Of a stretch of DNA of 64,000 nucleotides, positions 44,864-52,825 are shown piece by piece. Position 1 is the first letter of the stretch, and the number at the start of each line of letters is the position of its first letter. The notes under the pieces were generated by a model. The model was not told the origin of the DNA. It made no database searches and worked only from the letters and a program-made list of their open reading frames with translations. The stretch lies in contig JAJVHU010000005.1 of NCBI GenBank assembly GCA_022072505.1, positions 24,627 through 88,626 on the forward strand, written 5' to 3'. A program made the position numbers and the translations under genes. Source of the stretch: Phycisphaerae bacterium. GTDB lineage: Bacteria > Planctomycetota > Phycisphaerae > UBA1845.

Positions 44864-45080
44864 GGCGATCGCCGAGCAGATCGAGCGCGGCCAGATCGGT
44901 CTCGAGGAGTCGATCGCCCGTTACGAAGAGGGCGTCCAGCTCATCCGGCACTGCCGCGACGTGCTCGCCCGCGCCGAACTGCGCGTGCAGCAGCTTCAGA
45001 TCGACGACCAGGGCAAGGTCGAGTCCCGTCCGTTTCCCGTCGCCGCGCCGCCGACCGCGGGAGACGCTTCCGCAAAGTGA
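44820..45080 (+). CDS. xseB: Exonuclease VII small subunit
   Basis: An 86-residue helical protein (FEEALQRLEAIAEQIERGQIGLEESIARYEEGVQLIRHCRDVLARAELRVQQL) that matches XseB over the whole length. It joins the XseA nuclease subunit; no xseA is in the window. The ATG at 44820 lies inside the GT87 gene's end. A TTG at 44793 is in frame but has no support. Confidence 0.88.
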   Translation: MNPKPTFEEALQRLEAIAEQIERGQIGLEESIARYEEGVQLIRHCRDVLARAELRVQQLQIDDQGKVESRPFPVAAPPTAGDASAK

Positions 45081-45098
45081 AGGAGGCGCGGTTGCATG

Positions 45099-45129
45099 AA
45101 CCGAGCCGCGCCCGTAAGGAAGCGTTCTT
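45099..45129 (+). repeat. 31-bp direct repeat, copy 1
   Basis: The sequence starts AACCGAGCCGCGCCCGTAAG and is identical over 31 bases to 46100-46130, exactly 1001 bases away. Together they bracket the thermonuclease gene and the 127-bp MITE. The GAGCCGCG start is shared with other repeats in the window. Confidence 0.75.
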
Positions 45130-45152
45130 ATTGCAACCCGCACCCGAGGTTG

Positions 45153-45279
45153 TTAGAACCTATCCCAGAACTCAGCGAGCCGCGGACTTCAGTCCGCGCG
45201 GAGTCACGAATTCCCGGTGAATTCGTCCGGGTTGACAAACTCCCCAGGTCCGATCGTTCGGTTTGGGGATAGGTTCTAA
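45153..45279. repeat. MITE-like element, family B
   Basis: A 14-bp inverted repeat TTAGAACCTATCCC (45153-45166) and GGGATAGGTTCTAA (45266-45279) encloses 127 bp with no gene. Inside are two hairpins, CGCGGACT-TC-AGTCCGCG (45181-45198) and ACGAATTC-CCGGT-GAATTCGT (45206-45226), and the GAGCCGCGG-type repeat. The gene-free stretch 45081-45385 is mostly this element. No transposase is present. Confidence 0.7.
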
Positions 45280-45385
45280 ACCACTTCGTCGTGAAGCGCA
45301 GCTTCGTAGCGCCTGGACCGTGAACCGCTGCTTCGCACGTGCGGGTCCGGGGCCGTGCTGCAAGACAGGGAGCGAGGCCGCGATC

Positions 45386-46015
45386 ATGTTGCCAACGCTC
45401 GATGTGAACCGTCAGATTCGGCGCACGTGGCGCTTTCACATGCGTCTGCCGTGGGTGCGCGCCGTGGCGTGTCTGCTCGCCGTGTCGGCGGCGGGCGCGG
45501 CTTGGCGCGGCTTCAGCGATCCGCAGCGCGGCGACGACGTCCGCCGCTATCACGGGCGCGTGTTCCGCGTGATCAACGTCGTGGACGGAGACACGTTCGA
45601 TCTCGGAGTTCCGGACGGCGAACACCCCGTCACGCGCGTCCGGCTCTGGGGCGTGGACACGCCCGAAGTCGCCGGTTCCCGCGACGGCGCAATGCACTTC
45701 GGCGCCGAGGCGTCCGCCTTCGCGAAAAGCGCCCTGCGGGATCGTGAGGTCTACATCGTCCTCGACCCGCTCAAGACGCGCGACCTTTACGACCGCCTCC
45801 TCGCCTACGTGCATTCCGCCCGCGGTGAACCTTCGTTGAACGAGACCCTCGTCGTCACCGGGCACGCCTACGCCGACCTTCGGTTCGATCATGCGTACGC
45901 GGCGCGCTTCGAGGCCCTCGAGAAGGACGCCCAGGCCCGCCGCGCAGGACTCTGGGCCGATCTCACCCCCGAACGCATGCCCGCCTGGCGCCAGCGCATC
46001 GAAGCCCGCCGCTAA
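45386..46015 (+). CDS. Thermonuclease (SNase-like), exported or membrane-anchored
   Basis: A 209-residue protein. An N-terminal hydrophobic segment (WVRAVACLLAVSAAGAAW) is followed by an SNase domain: VVDGDTFDL, RVRLWGVDTPEV, AFAKSALRDREVYIV and YDRLLAYVHS, with the arginines of the active site. The C-terminal EALEKDAQARRAGLWAD is also typical. Such nucleases hydrolyse DNA or RNA outside the cytoplasm. The ATG at 45386 is preceded by AGGGAGCGAGG; an ATG at 45440 is the alternative. The gene sits in a block of repeats (45099-46348), which suggests a mobile or acquired segment. Confidence 0.83.
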   Translation: MLPTLDVNRQIRRTWRFHMRLPWVRAVACLLAVSAAGAAWRGFSDPQRGDDVRRYHGRVFRVINVVDGDTFDLGVPDGEHPVTRVRLWGVDTPEVAGSRDGAMHFGAEASAFAKSALRDREVYIVLDPLKTRDLYDRLLAYVHSARGEPSLNETLVVTGHAYADLRFDHAYAARFEALEKDAQARRAGLWADLTPERMPAWRQRIEARR

Positions 46016-46044
46016 GCAGGAACGCAGAATGAATGCCCCGTGCC

Positions 46045-46078
46045 GAGCCGCGGGGTTTACCCCGCGCGATGTCTCGCG
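46045..46078 (+). repeat. REP-like double hairpin after the thermonuclease gene
   Basis: GAGCCGCGGGG-TTTA-CCCCGCG (stem 46049-46066) is followed by CCGCGCGA-TGTC-TCGCGCGG (stem starting at 46063). The first part shares its wording with 21694-21711 and 45177-45198. Confidence 0.55.
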
Positions 46079-46099
46079 CGGGCAAAAACGCTGGTTCTT

Positions 46100-46130
46100 A
46101 ACCGAGCCGCGCCCGTAAGGAAGCGTTCTT
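46100..46130 (+). repeat. 31-bp direct repeat, copy 2
   Basis: Identical to 45099-45129. It closes the segment with the thermonuclease gene. Confidence 0.75.
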
Positions 46131-46165
46131 TCTCCCGTCTGCACCGGCGGTTTTGCAACCGCGTG

Positions 46166-46348
46166 TCAGCTCGACTTTCGCCCTTTTCCGGAGGGTCGGA
46201 TTCCGTGAATCTCGACAGAAAACGCGAGAGGGGAGGTTTCGCAACCCCCGCCCGAAATGCCGAATGTTTCAAAACTCCAACCCCGGTTTTGATGTCGTCG
46301 ATCATTCAGGGGGTCTGCCTCCTTCAAGAACGGCAAAAGTCGAGCTAA
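46166..46348 (-). repeat. MITE-like element, family A, copy 2 (inverted)
   Basis: The ends TCAGCTCGACTTTCGCCC (46166-46183) and GGCAAAAGTCGAGCTAA (46332-46348) match the ends of copy 1. The interior, read on the minus strand, aligns with 15888-16061 (CATCAAAAC, GGTTTTG, CGAAACCTCC). The gene-free stretch 46016-46503 is filled by this and the preceding repeats. Confidence 0.7.
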
Positions 46349-46503
46349 CGCCGCGCGGCTCGGGGGTGCAACGGCGCACAAAAACACCGCGGGAAGCCCG
46401 GCGACGCGAACCGTCGTCAGCGTGTCGCTGACCGGTCCGCGCCGCCGGCTCCCCGCGGCGATACGTCACTCTCTCTCCCGACGGGCCGTCGCCCGACTCG
46501 GGA

Positions 46504-48105
46504 CTACTGCTGCCCGATCACCACGGTTCCGTTGCCGTTCGTGTTCAGGGTCATCGGACGGTTCAAAGGATACCAGACCGGGAACGTGGTCGAGTACGTG
46601 CCCGGCGTGATGCGGATCGTTCCGCCCGGAATCACGTACTTGGCCCCCTCGAACACCGTGTTGAACGGCTGCGAGTTCGTGCCGCGCTCCGTTCCGTTGT
46701 ACGCGCCGTTCACGTAACACGGATTCCGTGCCGTCACCGGACAACTGCGACCGTCCACGTAGGTCCGCATCACGGTGATGCACGACGCGTGAAACTGGAG
46801 CGTCATGTTGGACAATCCGCCGCTGCAGGTGTGGCAGTAGCTCATGATCGTCCCCACCTGGCAGACCTCGTTGCCGTTGTAGCAGTCGCCCTCCTCGTTG
46901 TAGCAACGGTCCAGCGGCGGGTCATAACAGTGGGTATGATGCGTCCCGATGTTGTGCCCCATCTCGTGAATGAACACGATGATGTCCCAGTTCTCGTCGC
47001 TGTTCATCTCCAGCGGATACGGGAACGCGCCGGTCATGTTGCCGTCCACGCCGTAGCTGGAGCTGTTGCACAACCCCTGGATGTACGCCCGGCCGCCGCC
47101 CATGTCCTTCGCCGACAGCAGGTGCGCGAACGCCCGCCCGACGCTACCCATGTTGGCGTTCCAGTAATCCCGGAACTCCGGCAACGCCGTCGCCGTCGTG
47201 AACATCGTGTAAGGATCGTTCGACGTGTTCCAGACCCGGATGTAGTGCAGCGCGATCTTCAGGTCCATGTCCCGCTCGTAGATCGAGCTGGCCGCCGCCG
47301 TCAGCAGCGTCGCGTACGCCGCCGTCTCGTTGACGCTCCCGAACAGGTTGCGGAACTCCCAGTCGCAGTCGATCGCCAGGTCCAGCACCTTCCACGTGTA
47401 CCCGCTGATCGTCTCGTCGTCTCCGCCGTCGCCGAGTCCGCCGGCCTCCGCGCGCTCCAGCAGCTCCGTCATCGGAACCGCCTCGGGCGATTCCTCGGGG
47501 TTGCAGTTCCACACCGGCGGCGAGAACAGTCCGTTCGTGGCGAACCGTTCGAACACCATCGGAAGACGCTGCGGATCCAGCGCCTGTGACGGACGCGGCG
47601 TGCTGATGACGTACTCGACGCCCTCCGACAACCGCACCACGCCCTGCACCTCCGTCGGCGTCACGCCGAGGAACACCCACGAGTCCTCGTAACCCGCCAC
47701 GTACCCGCGGAACGTCAGCACCTCCGGCGCCTCGATCCGCTCCTCGCCGCCGTCGCCGGCGACGATGTACTGCGTGTCGTTGTCCGTGACCCAGAACCGC
47801 TCCAGTTCAAGGTTGACCTGGAAGTCCTGCTCCAGCGGGAACTCGACGAGCGTCACCGTCGGACCGCAGCGCAGCGCCTCGAACGCGCTCACGTCTTCCT
47901 GAACCAGCATCCCGACGACCGGGGCATGATCGACGAACCCCCAGGGGGATCGCACAACCGCAGCCGACCCCGGTTCCGTTTCATCAAGGTCGGCGTCTTT
48001 CGCCGCCGCCGCCCACGCGGTGCTCATCACCGTCGCGGTCAGGGCGATCAGCGCTCGCCGCGCCGCCGCCTCCCGCTTCAGATTGTTCTTGTTTTTGTTG
48101 TTCAT
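46504..48105 (-). CDS. Secreted reprolysin-like (M12B) zinc metalloprotease
   Basis: A 533-residue exported protein. A signal (ALIALTATVMSTAWA) precedes a prodomain-like part, then a metalloprotease with HEMGHNIGTHH (HExxHxxGxxH, zinc site) and IMSYCH (Met-turn), as in ADAM/reprolysin enzymes. Many cysteines surround the zinc site. A C-terminal tail of about 60 residues ends TNGNGTVVIGQQ, which looks like a beta repeat. The start ATG at 48105 has GGAG 8 bases upstream; the ATG at 48114 is the alternative. It lies 121 bases downstream of the surface-protein gene. Confidence 0.85.
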   Translation of the reverse strand: MNNKNKNNLKREAAARRALIALTATVMSTAWAAAAKDADLDETEPGSAAVVRSPWGFVDHAPVVGMLVQEDVSAFEALRCGPTVTLVEFPLEQDFQVNLELERFWVTDNDTQYIVAGDGGEERIEAPEVLTFRGYVAGYEDSWVFLGVTPTEVQGVVRLSEGVEYVISTPRPSQALDPQRLPMVFERFATNGLFSPPVWNCNPEESPEAVPMTELLERAEAGGLGDGGDDETISGYTWKVLDLAIDCDWEFRNLFGSVNETAAYATLLTAAASSIYERDMDLKIALHYIRVWNTSNDPYTMFTTATALPEFRDYWNANMGSVGRAFAHLLSAKDMGGGRAYIQGLCNSSSYGVDGNMTGAFPYPLEMNSDENWDIIVFIHEMGHNIGTHHTHCYDPPLDRCYNEEGDCYNGNEVCQVGTIMSYCHTCSGGLSNMTLQFHASCITVMRTYVDGRSCPVTARNPCYVNGAYNGTERGTNSQPFNTVFEGAKYVIPGGTIRITPGTYSTTFPVWYPLNRPMTLNTNGNGTVVIGQQ

Positions 48106-48226
48106 TTCGTCCATCTCCGTTCAGCGGCCGGGATCGTTTCCGCGGTGATCCGGGCGTCCAAGTCTTGCAGGCTCCCGCGCCTCAACGACGCGCCGCCCGT
48201 CCCCCGCGTCCGAACCCGTCCGATCC

Positions 48227-49810
48227 TTACTGCAAGCTGACCAGAACCAGGACCAGACCCTTTTCGCCGGCCTTCAGCGAGGTCATCGCCTTGCCGAGGA
48301 TCGCGCCCTGCGCCGCCGCGTGATCCGAAACCTTCATCGCATGACCCGGCGTGTTCGACGTGGTCAGCAGGTCGCCCGGCTCGATCGCGCCGTTCGACGC
48401 GTCGCACCAGCAGTACACGCGACCCGTCAGCGCCACTGGATGCTCGCCGGAAGCGAGCGTGCCGCTCTGGCTCATGATCATGCCCGGCTTCACGCCGCCC
48501 GCGCCGCTGACGATGCCCGCCACCTTCCGGTCATACGCGCCGGTCGCCGGCTTCAGTTCGCCCGGATTCGCCGGGTCGATGACCACGACCATGCCCGGCT
48601 CGATCGTGCCGCTGACCTCGAAGCCTTCGGAGAAGTCCGCGCCGCCGGTGATCTCCAGCACGCTGACGATCGTGTGACCCAGCGGAGAGATGATCGTGTT
48701 GCCGCCCTCGTTGTTCAGGTACAGCGTCGAGGCCGCGCCGTTGTTCCGCGCCATGATCTCGTTGCCGTCCATCGCCAGGTTGCCGCCGCCGACGTCGCCG
48801 AGCACGAGGATGCCGCCCGCCGCCAGTTCGCTGTCGTTGTTGCTCACGATCGACATCGCCGCCGTGAGGTCATGCGAACCGAACCCGACGTCGGCCGTGA
48901 CCTGAAGCGCCGGACCGTTGTTCTTGAGAATGTGAACCGCGCCGGTGGTGTTCGAGGTGTGATTTTCAAACAGCGCTGTCCGGCCCGTGCCGTAGGTGAC
49001 CGCGTAAAGCGGCATCGCGCTGTTGCCGCTGGCGACGTAGAACTCCGTCACAATGCCCGAACCCGTCTTGGTCGCATACAGCGCCCGGCTGGACGCGCTG
49101 CCGTTGTCGATGTGCAGCTTCGCCGCCGGATCGGCCTCGCCGATGCCGACGTTGCCCGTATCTTCGATCGTCAGGCGGACGCCGTCGTTGTAGATGTTGA
49201 ACGTGCCGTTGCTGCCGTCGAGGTACGTCCACGCCGTCTCCGTGCCGGTGTTGTAACCGTAGAACGGCTTCGCCGTGGCGCTGTCCGTGCGGATGTACAT
49301 GCCGCCGTAGTTCGTTCCGGTCGCCGGCGCCTGAATGCCAAAATACTCCGCGCCGCTGACCTGCGACGTGCGGTTGATGCCGACGAAGCCGGGGTTCGTG
49401 TTCTGGATCGCGTTGCCGCTGGCCGTCCAGTACGAGTTCAACGCATACGACGCGAACGGCGCCGCGTTCAGCGGCTGACGCGGCGTCAGCGTCACGAAGT
49501 TGTTCTGACCCGCCGGACTGACCTGGATCTCCAGCCACAGCGCCGTCCCGTTGAACGCCGCTCCGAAATTCAGCTCGGTGTTGAGCAGACCGTCGGTCAC
49601 GCTCACCGTCGTCGTCGTCCCCGCCATCTGGTTGCCGCCCGCCAGGGCGTCAAACAGGTACGCCTTGATGTCGTACGACCCGTTCGCGGGCGAACCGTTG
49701 TCCGTCAGCTTGCCCTGATACGAGAACACCGTGGACACCGGCGCCTGCGCCGAGGCGCTCGACGCCAGCATCAGCAGACCCATCACGCATCCCATCGCAA
49801 AACGCTTCAT
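48227..49810 (-). CDS. Secreted surface protein with tail-fibre-like C-terminus
   Basis: A 527-residue exported protein (signal MKRFAMGCVMGLLMLASSASAQ). It is rich in glycine, asparagine and threonine with repeated short beta strands (FNIYNDGVRLTIEDTGNVGIGEADPAAKLHIDNG). The C-terminal 130 residues, from FSEGFEVSGTIEPGMVVVIDP to KAMTSLKAGEKGLVLVLVSLQ, resemble C-terminal fibre domains of phage and surface proteins. It may assemble a trimeric fibre. AAGGAG lies close to the ATG at 49810. The role is unknown. Confidence 0.72.
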   Translation of the reverse strand: MKRFAMGCVMGLLMLASSASAQAPVSTVFSYQGKLTDNGSPANGSYDIKAYLFDALAGGNQMAGTTTTVSVTDGLLNTELNFGAAFNGTALWLEIQVSPAGQNNFVTLTPRQPLNAAPFASYALNSYWTASGNAIQNTNPGFVGINRTSQVSGAEYFGIQAPATGTNYGGMYIRTDSATAKPFYGYNTGTETAWTYLDGSNGTFNIYNDGVRLTIEDTGNVGIGEADPAAKLHIDNGSASSRALYATKTGSGIVTEFYVASGNSAMPLYAVTYGTGRTALFENHTSNTTGAVHILKNNGPALQVTADVGFGSHDLTAAMSIVSNNDSELAAGGILVLGDVGGGNLAMDGNEIMARNNGAASTLYLNNEGGNTIISPLGHTIVSVLEITGGADFSEGFEVSGTIEPGMVVVIDPANPGELKPATGAYDRKVAGIVSGAGGVKPGMIMSQSGTLASGEHPVALTGRVYCWCDASNGAIEPGDLLTTSNTPGHAMKVSDHAAAQGAILGKAMTSLKAGEKGLVLVLVSLQ

Positions 49811-50000
49811 GATTCTCTTCTCCTTCGTTCCGTTTCGTGTACGCGACCCTTCGCATCGGGGTCGCGGTTTTGATCTCGTTCCCGGAGGCCTCTCCCCGGC
49901 GCACCGCGCGCCGAAGACCTCCGCATTCTTCCTTGATTCCGGGATCGAAGGTTCCGCGCCGTCGATCCCCTGCGTTTCCTCGGGGGCACGTCCCGCCCCT

Positions 50001-50501
50001 TTACGGGCAGGTGTACGTCTTCACGTCCGACGCGCCGCAACCCCAGTTGGCGGTGGCTTTCGCCGAGTCGCCGGCCGGACGGTTCGTGAACTTGCCCTTG
50101 CCCTTGCCGCGGTTGTTGATCGTTCCGGACTTCTGCGTCCCGTCGGTCAGCTCGATCGTGAAGTCGTCGCCCGGGACGCCGTCCACGAGGATGACCTTCA
50201 GGAGATTGCTCCCGTTGCGGTTCTTGCACGAAGCCTTCTTGATCCGCTCCGCGCCCGTGCAGGCGTCGGACGACGCCGCGCCCGGCCAGAATCCGCCCGC
50301 CAGCGTGTACGCCCCGCCGCTCATCACGGCGCCGGCGTCCGGCTGTCCGATCGTCGCACCCAGCGTATACGCGCCGCCGGTCGACGAAATGTGCCCGCCC
50401 CCGTCAATTGTGAACCAGGGGATCGCGTAATCCTGTCCCCGGGTTGCGGCGCTGAGCATCAGCACCGCCACGCCTCCCATCGTTAGTCCTCTTCTCATCA
50501 T
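50001..50501 (-). CDS. Short secreted surface protein with GGFWPG motif and '-CP' C-terminal domain
   Basis: A 166-residue exported protein. A signal (RRGLTMGGVAVLMLSAATRGQ) is followed by GGGHISSTGGAYTLGATIGQPDAG and GGAYTLAGGFWPG, a short surface motif seen in planctomycete proteins. Residues 81-166 are the domain ERIKKASCKNRN..LLKVILV..NNRGKGKGK..GCGASDVKTYTCP, shared with the sugar dehydrogenase and the caspase-like protein here. The start is an ATG pair at 50501/50498 with AGGGAGAG upstream. A hairpin lies in the leader (50556-50579). Confidence 0.72.
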   Translation of the reverse strand: MMRRGLTMGGVAVLMLSAATRGQDYAIPWFTIDGGGHISSTGGAYTLGATIGQPDAGAVMSGGAYTLAGGFWPGAASSDACTGAERIKKASCKNRNGSNLLKVILVDGVPGDDFTIELTDGTQKSGTINNRGKGKGKFTNRPAGDSAKATANWGCGASDVKTYTCP

Positions 50502-50555
50502 TCGACTCTCCCTGTGACCCGTCCGCGTCGTCACGCGGTCCTGTTCCGCTTCTTC

Positions 50556-50579
50556 GCCGGTCCATCCGGACGGACCGGC
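50556..50579. other. Hairpin in the leader of the short surface-protein gene
   Basis: GCCGGTCC (50556-50563) and GGACCGGC (50572-50579) form a perfect 8-bp stem with an 8-base loop, 55 bases upstream of the start at 50501. Apart from it, 50502-50907 shows no gene; a GC stem with T7 at 50784-50803 points along the plus strand with no plus-strand gene before it. Confidence 0.3.
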
Positions 50580-50907
50580 CCGTCTTTCTGATTCTGAGCG
50601 CTTGCCCCCTGCCAGACCGCATGCCCCGGCCTGCGAACCCGCCGCCTGCGCGCACGATCTCCCCGCTCGAGGGAGGGAACCGTTGCACGAACTTGCCGGA
50701 TTCGCCGAGGATTTCCCGGCGGCCCGATCGAGGAAGCCCCATCTCAGTCAAGAATAGGGACGACAACCGAGGACGGAACTGCCGCGCGCCCCGCGCTTTT
50801 TTTCGGAACAGCGTTCCGGCTTGTCGGTCTGAGAGTCTGAGAACCCGCGTGAGAACTCCTTAATCCGGCCGGTGCGTCGGATTCGAGGGAGCGCAAGAGG
50901 AAGGAAA

Positions 50908-51678
50908 TCAGCGCTCCGCCGGACGTGGTCCCGACGGACCGGACTCCCCCGGCGAGGCCGCTGGGGGACCGTCGGGCATCGTCCACCCTTTCCGCGCACA
51001 AAGGCGACGGACCAACTCGTCAAGTCCGTCATACACGTAGGCATCGAGCCGGAGCATGAAAGGCTTGTGCGAACCGTGACGAACCTGAAGATCCAGCCAG
51101 CCGTTGACGGCGAGCTGGCTGGCGTCGAGGTGGAGGATTTCGTCGAAGGCGATGTGGCGGTGCCCGCGCAGCGAAAGCCCGGTTTCATCAAGCACCGCCT
51201 TCGTCATCATCACTCGGACGCACTGAAGCCCGAAACCCGCCGCCGCCGCCAGCAGCGCGAACCCGATCCACCGCTGAAGATACACGTCGTCGTGCGGACC
51301 CCAGACCCACGCGATCTCTTTCACGACGGCGCCCGACGCGACCACCTTCAGGTTTCCAGCCGGTCCGAACCAGCGTAACTCGTCGCCGTTCCGCCAGGGC
51401 GCCGATCCCAGATCCTTTTCAAGGTCCGCAAGCGGCGTTCCCGCGCCGTAGATCTTGATGCATCGGGGATGCACCGCCTTGTTGATCGTCAGCGCCTCCT
51501 GCGGACGCGGGTCGAGCACGTTGCGCAGCGCCTCCGCATTCCGCGCGGGGTACCCGAGGTAGCCGTCATAAAGGAAGTAAGCCGCGAACGCCGAGAAAAG
51601 CAGCAGCGCGAAGATCACGCGCAGCTTCCGCTCCGACGTGGTGGAAAGAACCAGGCTTTTGCTGTCGTCCGCGGTCAC
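50908..51678 (-). CDS. Two-TM membrane protein with PH-like C-terminal domain
   Basis: A 256-residue protein not assigned to a named family. Membrane helices lie near residues 20-38 and 138-158 (FALLLFSAFAAYFLYDGYL and IGFALLAAAAGFGLQCV). The segment behind the second helix (VLDETGLSLRGHRHIAFDEILHLDASQLAVNGWLDLQVRHG) has a bacterial PH-like pattern. The last 25 residues are low complexity. The start is the GTG at 51678 with GGGGGG upstream; the frame is open far upstream to 52698, which is the shadow of the plus-strand gene. Confidence 0.6.
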   Translation of the reverse strand: MTADDSKSLVLSTTSERKLRVIFALLLFSAFAAYFLYDGYLGYPARNAEALRNVLDPRPQEALTINKAVHPRCIKIYGAGTPLADLEKDLGSAPWRNGDELRWFGPAGNLKVVASGAVVKEIAWVWGPHDDVYLQRWIGFALLAAAAGFGLQCVRVMMTKAVLDETGLSLRGHRHIAFDEILHLDASQLAVNGWLDLQVRHGSHKPFMLRLDAYVYDGLDELVRRLCARKGWTMPDGPPAASPGESGPSGPRPAER

Positions 51679-51885
51679 GCGATGCCCCCCGTCCCGGCGC
51701 CCCCGCCCGCCGGATAAGTGTCGGCGCGGCGACGGAAACTGCAACTCGGCGTCCAAGACCGGACGTGACGACGCCCGGGAACCGCCGCGCGGGGAGGCGT
51801 CAGGGCGACAATTGAATTTCCCGCCCGTCTGCCCGATAATAGGAGAGGCGGGAGTCCGTCGACCGGTTGTCCGGAGAAGCACTCG

Positions 51886-52641
51886 ATGAGCGCTAGGCTT
51901 GGCGCGATCTGCGATGAGTTCTACGTCACCACGCGACTGTTCCTCAAGCTCGACATGCCGCTCGAGCGTGAGACGGTGCTGCACTTCTTCGACCGCATCC
52001 GCAAGGAGTTTCCGGACCTGTCGCGCTTCCGCCGCCGCGAGGACGGCAGCCTCGTCCTCGAGGGCGACCGGTCGTCGTCGTCGGGGCGCCGCTGGCTGAG
52101 GCTGGATCCCGCCAGCCTGCGCTTCGGCATGTACGACCCCCCGGACGCTGACAGCGTCCGCCGCTTCGCCGACTTCATTCTCCAGCAGGCGCCGTATCAC
52201 CTGACGTTCAGCGAGCTGGACTTCGATCACATGGACGTCATTTACGGGTTCGACCTCGAATACCACGGCAATCACGACCAGCTTCTGGCGGACACGCTCT
52301 GGCGGGATCACCCGCTCGGCGGCCTGCTGTATTCTCACCGGGCGGCGCACGTGCTCGACGCCCAGCCGTACCTGGGCGTCTCGATCACGCCGGAGTGCGA
52401 CCTTCAGGCCTACGTCGAGATCAAGTCGCGGACGAACACGTTCGAGATCCGCGCCGGAGAGTACGAGGCCCAGCCGATCAGCATCTACCTGACCGCACGG
52501 CAATACTGGGGGGTGACGAAGCTGGAGTCGCCCGCCTCGGTGCAGGCGCGCTTGTACGATCTGGCGGACGAACTCGCGGCGGATTTCGTGGTGCCCCAGA
52601 TGGTGAACCCGATCGCCGCCGCGATCAGCGGCCGCGCCTGA
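51886..52641 (+). CDS. Conserved-looking unknown protein, 251 residues
   Basis: I do not recognise it. It is soluble, without signal peptide, starting MSARLGAICDEFYVTTRLFLKLDMPLERETVLHFF. It contains RRWLRLDPASLRFGMYDPPDADSVRRFADFILQQAPYHLTFSELDFDHMDVIYGFDLEYHGNHDQLLADTL, with many acidic and aromatic positions, and ends VVPQMVNPIAAAIS. GGAGAAG precedes the ATG at 51886. It is divergent from the PH-like membrane protein gene, with 207 bases between them. Confidence 0.6.
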   Translation: MSARLGAICDEFYVTTRLFLKLDMPLERETVLHFFDRIRKEFPDLSRFRRREDGSLVLEGDRSSSSGRRWLRLDPASLRFGMYDPPDADSVRRFADFILQQAPYHLTFSELDFDHMDVIYGFDLEYHGNHDQLLADTLWRDHPLGGLLYSHRAAHVLDAQPYLGVSITPECDLQAYVEIKSRTNTFEIRAGEYEAQPISIYLTARQYWGVTKLESPASVQARLYDLADELAADFVVPQMVNPIAAAISGRA

Positions 52642-52825
52642 TGCCCGCCTTCCCCGGCATGCCGCCTTCGACAAGCGATCCCCGGACAAACCGGGCAAAG
52701 ACCGTGAAATCCGTGACGCTCAGCATTCGGATCTGACCCTGGTCTTGCTCCGCCCTGCCGCGTCGGCTTAACTACCGCCCGGCGTCCGGCTGCACAACGT
52801 CGCAACGCCCTCGGAACATCACCTG

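Noticed and set aside
50784..50803. GC stem followed by T7 on the plus strand
   Set aside because: Looks like a terminator, but no plus-strand gene lies before it.
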